A stretch of DNA of 64,000 nt from Candidatus Cybelea septentrionalis (lineage in GTDB: Bacteria > Vulcanimicrobiota > Vulcanimicrobiia > Vulcanimicrobiales > Vulcanimicrobiaceae). The translations under genes and the position numbers were made by a program. The first letter of the stretch is position 1; the number at the start of each line of letters is the position of its first letter. The stretch spans positions 55,865 through 119,864 of the forward strand of contig PMHJ01000014.1 of the NCBI GenBank assembly GCA_003158175.1, read 5' to 3'. Below are positions 32,453-40,533 of the stretch, one piece after another. The notes below the pieces were generated by a model. The model was not told the DNA's origin, made no database searches, and saw only the letters and a program-made list of their open reading frames with translations.

Positions 32453-34318
32453 ATGAGAATTCTTCGCCTTGCCACGCTCGGCGCGATCGCCGTTGCCGTC
32501 GCTGCCCCCGCCCTTGCTCGCGCCGCCGATACCGACCCCAGCGTCGAGCAACTCGTCGCCGCCTCGGGCCAGGCCCTCGGCATTTCATCGATCGCCTCGG
32601 CAAACACGATGCGCGTCGATGTGAACGTCTCGGCCGTCGGCCTCACCGGCACCGGGACGCAGTGGATCGACCTGCGCGACGGCCGCTTCGCCGAATCGAC
32701 GAACCTCGGGCCGCTCGTCTCGCAAGATGGCTACGATGGGCGGGTCGTCTGGAACGCCGACCAAACGCATCTCGTCTGGGACACCGGCGGCGATAGCGGC
32801 CGCGCCTCGGAGGTAGACCAAGCATATCTCGCGAGCTACGCGCTCTGGAAGCCGCAAATGAGCGGCGCCGCCGTCTCCCGGCTTGGCACGAAAACCGCGA
32901 ACGGCACTTCGTACGACGTGCTGAGCATCACGCCGCGCGATTCGCTCGTGCCGTTCGAACTCTGGTTCGACCGGACGACGCACCTCCCGGCGCGCGCGTT
33001 CTTCCTCAACGGCTTCACCACGGCGACTTCGATTTTTTCCGATTATCGCAAAGCGGGCGGGCTGAACGTCGCGTACGCTACGCATACCGATTCGAGCGAC
33101 GGCAACAACTCCGACGCCACGATAACTCACGTTACGCTCGATCCCCCGGACGCGAAGGCCGCGCTCGCGCGTCCGCAGACGCAGCCCACGGATTTCTCAA
33201 TGCTGGATGGGAAAACGTCGACGAGCGTTCCGGTCACGCTCAGTGACAATCACGTCTATCTCGACGTGGTGCTCAACGGCAAAGGTCCATATCACTTTAT
33301 CTTCGATACCGGCGGCGCCAACATCGTCGATCCGGCCGTTGCCAAAGAGATCGGCGCGTTCGGCCACGGCTCGCTTGCGGGCAGCGGCGTCGGTTCTGCG
33401 ACGGAGAACTTCAGCTTTGCCAACGTCGCTAAAATGCAAGTTGGTGACGCCCTCCTCACCAATCAACTCTTCGGCGTCGCGCCCACACGGCAAGGTTTTG
33501 GCGTTTCGGCGGGCCGTCCGGTCGATGGACTGATCGGCTGGGAAGTCCTCGCGCGGTACGTGACGACCTTCGACTACGCCAACAAAACGGTGACGCTGAG
33601 CCTCCCCGGGAGCACGACCGTACCCGAAAACGCGCAAGTCGTGCCGTTCGTCTTTTACGGCACGCAACCGCAGATTGCGTGCACGATCGACGGCATTCCG
33701 GCGGAGTGCGCGATCGATACGGGCGCGCGCGACACGATTAGCTTCATGGGTCCCTTCACCACCTCGCATCCGCAAATCGTTCCGGCAACGCTCACCGCGC
33801 CGGGCATCAACGGATTCGGCGTCGGCGGCCCAGCAATCGGACGGCTCGGGCGGGTTGCCTCCGTCGGCATCGGGGATTTTACGCTCACGGACCTCGTTGC
33901 AGACTATTCGGCGCAGACGCAGGGCGCGTTCGCAGCGCCGTTCGTCGCCGCCAACATCGGCGGCAACCTGCTGCGGCGCTTTACAATCACGTTCGACTAT
34001 CGCAACGGTACGATGGCGCTCGTGCCCAACGCAACGCTTCACGAGCCGGACGTCTACGAGCGCTCCGGGCTCTTTCTCATTCGTCACGGCGGCAGCACGG
34101 TGGTTGCCGATGCGCGACCCGGCACGCCGGCGGCGAGCGCGGGCATCGTGAAAGGCGACGTCGTCGCTTCGATCGACGGCTCACCGGCCGGCGGGATGTC
34201 GCTTGGGCAGATTCGCGACGTATTCTACCAGCCTGCGGGAACCGTCGTGACGCTGCAGATAACCGGCAAAGACGCAGCGCAACGCACGGTAAAGCTTACG
34301 CTAGGCGATTACATCTAG
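32453..34318 (+). CDS. Secreted retropepsin-like aspartyl protease with PDZ domain
   Basis: Signal peptide ending around ALARA (residue 24). An N-terminal 210-residue beta-rich region of outer-membrane-lipoprotein-carrier-like type comes first. Two aspartyl-protease-like motifs follow, FIFDTGGANIVDP (about 285) and CAIDTGARDTISF (about 420), then a C-terminal PDZ domain (GTPAASAGIVKGDVVASIDG). 621 residues. Predicted periplasmic or secreted protease. The partial gene at 1-304 looks like a second copy of its N-terminal region. It lies 34 bases after the methyltransferase gene on the same strand. Confidence 0.85.
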   Translation: MRILRLATLGAIAVAVAAPALARAADTDPSVEQLVAASGQALGISSIASANTMRVDVNVSAVGLTGTGTQWIDLRDGRFAESTNLGPLVSQDGYDGRVVWNADQTHLVWDTGGDSGRASEVDQAYLASYALWKPQMSGAAVSRLGTKTANGTSYDVLSITPRDSLVPFELWFDRTTHLPARAFFLNGFTTATSIFSDYRKAGGLNVAYATHTDSSDGNNSDATITHVTLDPPDAKAALARPQTQPTDFSMLDGKTSTSVPVTLSDNHVYLDVVLNGKGPYHFIFDTGGANIVDPAVAKEIGAFGHGSLAGSGVGSATENFSFANVAKMQVGDALLTNQLFGVAPTRQGFGVSAGRPVDGLIGWEVLARYVTTFDYANKTVTLSLPGSTTVPENAQVVPFVFYGTQPQIACTIDGIPAECAIDTGARDTISFMGPFTTSHPQIVPATLTAPGINGFGVGGPAIGRLGRVASVGIGDFTLTDLVADYSAQTQGAFAAPFVAANIGGNLLRRFTITFDYRNGTMALVPNATLHEPDVYERSGLFLIRHGGSTVVADARPGTPAASAGIVKGDVVASIDGSPAGGMSLGQIRDVFYQPAGTVVTLQITGKDAAQRTVKLTLGDYI

Positions 34319-34432
34319 TTCGGGAGGCGAGACCTCGGTCACGGCTACGATACATGAGGCGCCAATATCGAGTCACGCTCGACCCACCTGCAACACTATG
34401 ATACTGCAAACTTGCGCGATGCGGAGGCAATC

Positions 34433-34960
34433 ATGAGCTCAAAGTCCACCGTGCTCTTAACCTTGGCGTTTGCAGCCTTGATAGGGATCGGCATAGCAGA
34501 CCCTTCACCGGCTTCTGATCCGTCAGCGAAGCTCGGAATATGGTTCGGCCGCTGGAACTTCAGCGGTCAGATCTACCAAACAAAATACAGCAATGCTCAT
34601 CCCGATACGGGCGTTGCCGATTGCACTTGGACCGTGAATAAAGGATACGTCCTTTGCGATTACTTCTCGGACAACCCGCCACACGACGATCTAGCTGTAA
34701 TTAGCTACAGTAGGGCGGCAAAGGCGTACACGCTCGTCCAAATCCATAAGGATAGGCCATCCTCTTCCGAAACAATGACGCAGAACGAAAATACTTGGAT
34801 CACCTCGAGGAACGTTCCCGACAAAGGGAGGACCCTCGGAGTCCGGACCACGTTTGTCTTTGTCACACCCGAAAAACAAACGACGACGGTTCAGCTCTCC
34901 GCCGATAAGGGCAAAACGTGGACCACGACCGTTCGGGTTACCGCTGTGAAGTCGGCTTGA
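34433..34960 (+). CDS. Small secreted protein, DUF1579-like
   Basis: 175 residues. ATG 34433 with GGAGG 5 bases upstream. Signal-like start (VLLTLAFAALIGIGIA), then a single beta-rich domain with LGIWFGRWNFSGQIYQTKYS, CTWTVNKGYVLCDYF and a C-terminal KQTTTVQLSADKGKTW. The arrangement resembles lipocalin-like DUF1579 proteins; weakly assigned. Base composition is a little more A+T-rich than its neighbours, which hints at later arrival. Convergent with the malic enzyme gene. Confidence 0.7.
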   Translation: MSSKSTVLLTLAFAALIGIGIADPSPASDPSAKLGIWFGRWNFSGQIYQTKYSNAHPDTGVADCTWTVNKGYVLCDYFSDNPPHDDLAVISYSRAAKAYTLVQIHKDRPSSSETMTQNENTWITSRNVPDKGRTLGVRTTFVFVTPEKQTTTVQLSADKGKTWTTTVRVTAVKSA

Positions 34961-34977
34961 GCCACGCGCCATCGCGC

Positions 34978-36423
34978 TCACCGCGGGGTGCGATCGATAG
35001 CGTCCTCTCCTTCGATCTTGCCCGGCGTGCGTCGCGCGACGCCCTCTTCTTGTGCGGCGTTCGCGACGGCTTTGGCGACCGCATCCACAACGCGAACGTC
35101 GAAGACGCTAGGAATCACGTACTCCGGGTTTCGTTCTTCTTCGGTAACGATCTCGGCGATCGCGGAGGCCGCGGCGAGCTTCATTCGCTCGGTGATGCGC
35201 GCGGCACGAACGTCGAGAGCACCGCGAAAGATTCCGGGAAAGGCCAGCAGATTGTTCACCTGATTGGGAAAATCGGAGCGTCCCGTCGCGATTACCGCGG
35301 CCACGGGAGCCGCGACGTCGGGCATGATCTCCGGATTTGGGTTGGCCATCGCGAAGACGATTGGATCGCGCCCCATGCTCGCGATGTGCTCGGGCTGTAA
35401 GATACCCGGAGCGGAGACTCCGATAAAGACGTCGACGCCGGCCAATACCTCGCGCAGCGATCCGCGGCGGTTCTCCAGATTGCAATGCTCGGCCAGCCAG
35501 CGCCAGTGGGGATTCTCATACCGGTCCGTGCGATTGAGCGCGCCGCCGCGATCGACCGGGATGACGTCGCGCACGCCGGCGCCGAGCAGCATTTTGATCG
35601 TTGCGGTTCCCGCGGCACCGCTTCCCGAAACGACGACTTGCAGATCCTCTAAGCGTTTGCCGACGACGCGCGCGGAGTTGATCAAGGCCGCAAGAATAAC
35701 GACCGCAGTTCCGTGCTGGTCGTCGTGCATGACCGGAATATCGAGCGCTTCGATCAAGCGGTTTTCGATCTCAAAACAGCGCGGAGCGCTGATGTCTTCG
35801 AGATTGATTCCCCCGAACACCGGCGCAATACGCGTGACCGTCTCAACGATTTCGTCGACGTTCTTAGTGTCGAGACAGATTGGGAAAGCGTCGATGTCGG
35901 CGAACTGTTTAAAGAGCATCGCTTTGCCTTCCATGACCGGAAGCGCTCCGAGCGGCCCGATATCGCCCAAGCCGAGCACGGCCGTACCGTCGGTGACAAT
36001 CGCCACGGTGTTGCGTTTGATCGTTAGCTGGAAGGCTTTGCTGGGATCCGCGGCGATTGCCATCGAGACGCGCGCGACGCCGGGTGTATAGACCGTCGAA
36101 AGGTCTTGCCGCGTCTTGATCGCGATCTTCGGCTCGATCCGAATCTTGCCGCCGATGTGCGCGAGAAAGGTCGAGTCGGCCGCGAAGATGATTCGCGCAC
36201 CGTCGATCGCTTCGACCGCCTTGCGCACTTCGTCGGCAACGGTGTCGGAGGCGACGCTGATCGTGACGTCGCGAACGACGCGCGATCGGGCGACCGTGTG
36301 CATGTCGACGGCACCGATCGCTCCCCCGGCATCGCCGATCGCATTGGCAAGCACGCCGAACGCGCCCGGCTCGTTGGGCGTCTCGATCCGTAAGACGAGC
36401 GTTAAACTGATTGCCTGACTCAT
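34978..36423 (-). CDS. NAD-dependent malic enzyme with N-terminal ACT domain
   Basis: Oxidatively decarboxylates malate to pyruvate. Residues 1-80 are an ACT-type sensor (LVLRIETPNEPGAFGVLANAIGDAGG). The malic enzyme domain has YTPGVARV, KRNTVAIVTDGTAVLGLGDIG, INLEDISAPRCFEIE (acidic metal ligands), the NAD motif VVSGSGAAGTATIKMLL, and FPNQVNNLLAFPGIFRGAL. 481 residues, typical of the ACT-fused type. It follows tldE by 3 bases, the last gene of a long minus-strand run. Confidence 0.93.
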   Translation of the reverse strand: MSQAISLTLVLRIETPNEPGAFGVLANAIGDAGGAIGAVDMHTVARSRVVRDVTISVASDTVADEVRKAVEAIDGARIIFAADSTFLAHIGGKIRIEPKIAIKTRQDLSTVYTPGVARVSMAIAADPSKAFQLTIKRNTVAIVTDGTAVLGLGDIGPLGALPVMEGKAMLFKQFADIDAFPICLDTKNVDEIVETVTRIAPVFGGINLEDISAPRCFEIENRLIEALDIPVMHDDQHGTAVVILAALINSARVVGKRLEDLQVVVSGSGAAGTATIKMLLGAGVRDVIPVDRGGALNRTDRYENPHWRWLAEHCNLENRRGSLREVLAGVDVFIGVSAPGILQPEHIASMGRDPIVFAMANPNPEIMPDVAAPVAAVIATGRSDFPNQVNNLLAFPGIFRGALDVRAARITERMKLAAASAIAEIVTEEERNPEYVIPSVFDVRVVDAVAKAVANAAQEEGVARRTPGKIEGEDAIDRTPR

Positions 36424-36426
36424 GTC

Positions 36427-37758
36427 TTAGTTACCACTCACCATTAGCTCCGAGACGCGAAACGACGGCGACACGACGGTCGCGTCGAACTGCAAGTCGT
36501 TCGCGACCGAATCGATGTTCGCAAGCATGTCCACGTATTGTCCGGCTACGGTGAACTCGTCGATGGGATAAGCGAGTTCGCCGTTCTCGATGAAGAAGCC
36601 GCGAGCACCGCGGCTATACGTGCCCGAGGCATGCTCGGTCGCGAAGCCGATCGTATCGAGCACCAGAACACCAAGCGGGGTCGCTGCGATCAGGTCGGCA
36701 AGCGACATCGCTCCCGGTTCGAGGTAAAAATTGTTCGGCCCGATTCCGCCACCTGTCGAGTTCCCCGTGCTCGCAGCGCCGAGTTTACGCCCATAGTACG
36801 TGTCGTAGAGAAACGTCCGCAGCGTCCCGCGCTCAAAAACCGGCGTGCGCTGCGTTGGAACCCCTTCACCGTCGAAAGGCGAGCTTCCGAGCTTTCCGAC
36901 GAGTCGTCCGTCGTCCACGATCGTAACCAGCTCGCTGCCGACGCGGGTTCCCGTTCGCTCCGTCAGCCAAGAGTTGTCGACCGCCACATTGCCGGCGGAA
37001 GCCGCCGCAAAGATGTCGTCGAGAAACGTGGCCGCCACGTCGCGTTCGAAAATCACCGGCACGCGCATCGTCGGCGGCTTTCGGGCACCGAAGAGATCGA
37101 CGGCCCGGCGCACGGCCGTCGTCGCGACGCTTGCCGGCGCCTCCAAGTCGCCGAGATATCGTCCGGCAGTCCCATAGTACGCAATTCGTTTGACGCCGCC
37201 GTCGAGGGCGACGGGGCCGGTCGAGCGCCCCGCACGCGTCCAGCTATAGACGGACGCAAATCCCGACGTATTCGCGATCGCGGTGACGGCAATCGCATCG
37301 GTGTAGTTGGAGCCGCTGGAGTTGACGACGCGCACGTCGGCTTCGCGGATCAACCGCTCGAGTTTGATCGCGTCGTCGAGCTTCTCGGCGCCGTCGCGGT
37401 CGGCGATACGTGAATCGAAAAGCGCCAGATCGACGGCGTCGGTGGCGACGACGTCGGGCAGGCCCGCAAACTCGTCCACCGCCACTTGGTCCGCCTGCGC
37501 GACCGCTCGACGAATTGCCTCGCTCATTCCGTCGGGCGAAAAATCGGAGGTCGTCAGCGTCGCTTTGCGGCCGCCCCGGAAGACGCGCATAAAGAGAGCC
37601 TTACCGGTCGAGGCTTCGAGCTTGGAAATCGCATTGTCCCGCGCTTCGGCGTGGAAGCGCCGAGCGATGGAGACCGAGGCCTCGGCGGTTTGCGCGCCCG
37701 CAGCGCTCGCGAGCTTGAGCGCTTCGCCGGCTAACTCGAGCGCGCTGGCGTCATTCAT
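36427..37758 (-). CDS. tldE: TldE/PmbA-type protease partner
   Basis: Non-catalytic partner of the TldD/TldE metalloprotease heterodimer. Family order: EASVSIARRFHAEARDNAIS, MRVFRGGRKATLTTSD, then PVIFERDVAATFLDDIFAAASAGN and FFIENGELAYPIDEFTVAG. No HExxxH motif, as expected for TldE. 443 residues. Overlaps tldD by 8 bases. Confidence 0.9.
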   Translation of the reverse strand: MNDASALELAGEALKLASAAGAQTAEASVSIARRFHAEARDNAISKLEASTGKALFMRVFRGGRKATLTTSDFSPDGMSEAIRRAVAQADQVAVDEFAGLPDVVATDAVDLALFDSRIADRDGAEKLDDAIKLERLIREADVRVVNSSGSNYTDAIAVTAIANTSGFASVYSWTRAGRSTGPVALDGGVKRIAYYGTAGRYLGDLEAPASVATTAVRRAVDLFGARKPPTMRVPVIFERDVAATFLDDIFAAASAGNVAVDNSWLTERTGTRVGSELVTIVDDGRLVGKLGSSPFDGEGVPTQRTPVFERGTLRTFLYDTYYGRKLGAASTGNSTGGGIGPNNFYLEPGAMSLADLIAATPLGVLVLDTIGFATEHASGTYSRGARGFFIENGELAYPIDEFTVAGQYVDMLANIDSVANDLQFDATVVSPSFRVSELMVSGN

Positions 37759-39148
37759 GCTGCGTTCCGCCGACCGTAATGGATGAAATCTTCACGGTCG
37801 GCATCCCGACGCCCACGGGGACGCTCTGGCCACCCTTACCACAGGTGTAATGGCCGCGCGCGAGCCGACTGTCGTTGCCGACGGCCACGACCTTTCTCAT
37901 CGCGTCGGGGCCATTTCCGACGATCGTCGCATTTCGAAGGGGCGCGGTGATCTTTCCATTCTCAACAAGATAGCCTTCGCCAACCATGAAAACGAAGTCT
38001 CCCTTGGCGATCTCGACTTGGCCGCCGGCGAAGGATTTCGCGAAGATTCCGCGCCGGGTTGAAGCAACGATCTCCTCGACGGTCGAGTCGCCGTTGGGCA
38101 TGTACGTGTTGCACATCCGCGGCTGTGGAGCGAACCGGAAGGATTGTCGCCGCCCGCTGCCCGTCGACTGGGCGCCCATCAAGCGCGCGTTAAGCGTGTC
38201 TTGCATGTATCCGCGAAGGACGCCGTTTTCGACTAGGACCTTATGCTGCCCCGGCACGCCCTCGTCGTCAACGCTGAGGCTGCCGCGCTCCTCGTGCAAG
38301 TTTCCATCATCGTAGATCGTTACCAGCTCACTGGCCACACGTTCGCCGACTCGTCCGCTGTAAAGTGACGTGCCGCGCCTGTTGAAATCGCTCTCGAGGC
38401 CGTGACCGACGGCTTCGTGGAGGAGTACGCCGCCGCCGCCGGCGCCAACGATCATTTCCATCTCACCCGCCGGGGCCGGGATCGCCGACAGGTTGACGAT
38501 TGCGATGCGAGCGGCGTCTTCGGCAAGCATCTCGGGCGTTTGGCGATCGAAATAGGCAATTGAGGTGCGGCCACCATCGCCGACGTATCCGGAACTGCGC
38601 TCTTTCTTGTCGGTCGCTACGACCTGAACGCCGAGCGTAACGAGGGGACGGCAATCCCGTACGAACCGCCCATCGCTGTTGGCAATCCATACTTCTTGCA
38701 TCTCGTCGACGACCTGCGCGTTCACGGCCACGATGCGAGGATCGTAGCGGCGCGCCGTGCGGTCCGCGCGCTCCAGCAGAGCGGCATAGCGCGCTCCCTC
38801 GATTGCCGTCACCGAGTCGCAGTCGTAGAGTTTCGGCACGCTCTCGCTGCGCAGTCCGACGGCCGCCGTTTTCCCCGAGGGCGCGGTCCGGGCGATCAGC
38901 GCGGCCGAGTCGGCGGCCTCCATCAATGCCTCGGTGCTTAGATCGTCGGAGCTTGCGAAGCCGGCCGATTCGCCGACAACCACGCGTACGCCCACGCCGA
39001 GCGTCACGCCGTACGTGGCGTCGTGGACCCGGCCGTCTTGCAGCCGGTAACTCACCGTTCTACGCCGCTCGCAGAAGACGTCGGCATATTCGCCGCCGTG
39101 CTGCAACGCACGATCGAGCAATCGTGAAAGCAGAGACTCGTCGAACAC
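37751..39148 (-). CDS. tldD: TldD metalloprotease
   Basis: Zn protease that, with TldE, processes modified peptides such as microcin B17 and degrades unfolded peptides. The metal motif HEAVGH is seen in VLLHEAVGHGLESDF near residue 245, then the TldD C-terminus (MCNTYMPNGDSTVEEIV, CGKGGQSVPVGVGMPTVKI). 465 residues. No RiPP precursor or maturase is visible nearby, so a housekeeping role is likelier. Confidence 0.93.
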   Translation of the reverse strand: MFDESLLSRLLDRALQHGGEYADVFCERRRTVSYRLQDGRVHDATYGVTLGVGVRVVVGESAGFASSDDLSTEALMEAADSAALIARTAPSGKTAAVGLRSESVPKLYDCDSVTAIEGARYAALLERADRTARRYDPRIVAVNAQVVDEMQEVWIANSDGRFVRDCRPLVTLGVQVVATDKKERSSGYVGDGGRTSIAYFDRQTPEMLAEDAARIAIVNLSAIPAPAGEMEMIVGAGGGGVLLHEAVGHGLESDFNRRGTSLYSGRVGERVASELVTIYDDGNLHEERGSLSVDDEGVPGQHKVLVENGVLRGYMQDTLNARLMGAQSTGSGRRQSFRFAPQPRMCNTYMPNGDSTVEEIVASTRRGIFAKSFAGGQVEIAKGDFVFMVGEGYLVENGKITAPLRNATIVGNGPDAMRKVVAVGNDSRLARGHYTCGKGGQSVPVGVGMPTVKISSITVGGTQHE

Positions 39149-39165
39149 TCGAACGAACGCCTTTC

Positions 39166-40533
39166 CTAGTACTCGACCAGACGGTCGACGGCGCGAACGA
39201 TTGCGGCATCGGGATCGGCGGGAGATCCGTCGATCAGAAATGCGAATGCGACGCGGCCGTGGTGCATGGTCGCGGCGTAACCCGCGAGCGACGCAACATT
39301 CGAAAGGTGTCCGCTCTTAGCTCGAACCCGGCCCAGCGCGGTCGTGAAATCGTAGTCGGCGAGCGTTCCTTCGCGCCCTCCACGCGGTAGTAAACGATAG
39401 AGCGATGCCTCTTGGGCAACGAGAAGGTGCGCTATCGTGATGGCCGCGACGCGATTATTGCGCGAGAGGCCGCTGCCGTCCAAGAGCTTCAAGCCCGGAG
39501 ACGGAACCCCAAGGCGAGTCAAAAAGTCGCGTTCAGCGTCGACTCCGCCATCGTCGCTGGGCTCACCGGTCACTGCGCCGCCGACGGTTCGCAAGAGCTG
39601 CTCGGCGTAGTGGTTGTCGGAGAGAAAGAGCATGTGTGCTTCGAGTTCGCTTAACGGCGCGGATTTGTGGTCCCAAAGGACCTCCGTTCCCAGCGGCGCG
39701 GCGCCGAGGTTGGGCGATGTCGAAACTCGGATTCCGCGCGCGCGAAGCATCGTTTCCGTCTGGCCGGCGACGTAACGTTCGACATCTTGCATCGGCGTCC
39801 AGACCGGTTGCCCGCCGTCGGCGGAGGATTCGACCGTGTCGCCGTCCAGCGATATCGCGCTTGTCGGAGCGGCGTAATCTTGACCGTCATCCTCTGCGTC
39901 CCAGTGCGGATTATACGCGGGTCCGCCCATTGCGGTCGCATCGATCACTACGCTGCCGTCGATGCGGCGAATTCCCGATCGTAATAGCACGGCGATGCCG
40001 TTGCGAACGTCTGACGATTGGAGCGACGGATCGCCCGACCCGACGAGCCAAAGATTTCCGTCGAGCACTCCGTCGGCGGCCGGGTCCCGAGCGGCGAAAA
40101 TCGTGTGATAGCGATAACTCGGACCGAGCGCATCGAGAGCGCTCGCCGCCACAATCAGCTTCTGAACGGATGCGGGAGCCACGGCTCGATCGGAGCGATC
40201 GTCGTAAATCGTTCGGCCATCGGGCGCGAGGACGGCCAGACTCCAGCTTCCCGCGCCCTCGAGTGCCGGCGCGAACGCGCCTCGTAAAGCCGCGGTGAGT
40301 CCAAGCCGTTGCGAGTTGGTCCAGTTCGGCGGTTGGGTCGGTCGCGGCACCCTCTTCATCAGAGCCCTTGCCGAAACGCCATGACCGATCGCTCCGCCTC
40401 GTCCGTCGTTCCAAAGCCAAGCCGCCAGCGTCGCCAGCGTGACGATGAGGGCGAAGGCGAAGACGCGGCTCTTACGCACGCGCGAGCGCTTCGATCTTCT
40501 CCTGTAGCCTACGCTGGTCTTCACGTAACTCAT
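39166..40533 (-). CDS. dacB: D-alanyl-D-alanine carboxypeptidase/endopeptidase (PBP4, DacB)
   Basis: Low-molecular-weight penicillin-binding protein. Active-site motifs: SVQK (SxxK, about residue 120), SDNHYAE (SxN), and AKSGHLS (KTG-equivalent KSG). A basic N-terminus and one membrane segment (FAFALIVTLATLAAWLW) suggest a signal anchor. ATG 40533 has GAGG 7 bases upstream but lies inside the M1 aminopeptidase gene (62-base overlap); GTG 40479 is the alternative. 455 residues. Confidence 0.9.
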   Translation of the reverse strand: MSYVKTSVGYRRRSKRSRVRKSRVFAFALIVTLATLAAWLWNDGRGGAIGHGVSARALMKRVPRPTQPPNWTNSQRLGLTAALRGAFAPALEGAGSWSLAVLAPDGRTIYDDRSDRAVAPASVQKLIVAASALDALGPSYRYHTIFAARDPAADGVLDGNLWLVGSGDPSLQSSDVRNGIAVLLRSGIRRIDGSVVIDATAMGGPAYNPHWDAEDDGQDYAAPTSAISLDGDTVESSADGGQPVWTPMQDVERYVAGQTETMLRARGIRVSTSPNLGAAPLGTEVLWDHKSAPLSELEAHMLFLSDNHYAEQLLRTVGGAVTGEPSDDGGVDAERDFLTRLGVPSPGLKLLDGSGLSRNNRVAAITIAHLLVAQEASLYRLLPRGGREGTLADYDFTTALGRVRAKSGHLSNVASLAGYAATMHHGRVAFAFLIDGSPADPDAAIVRAVDRLVEY

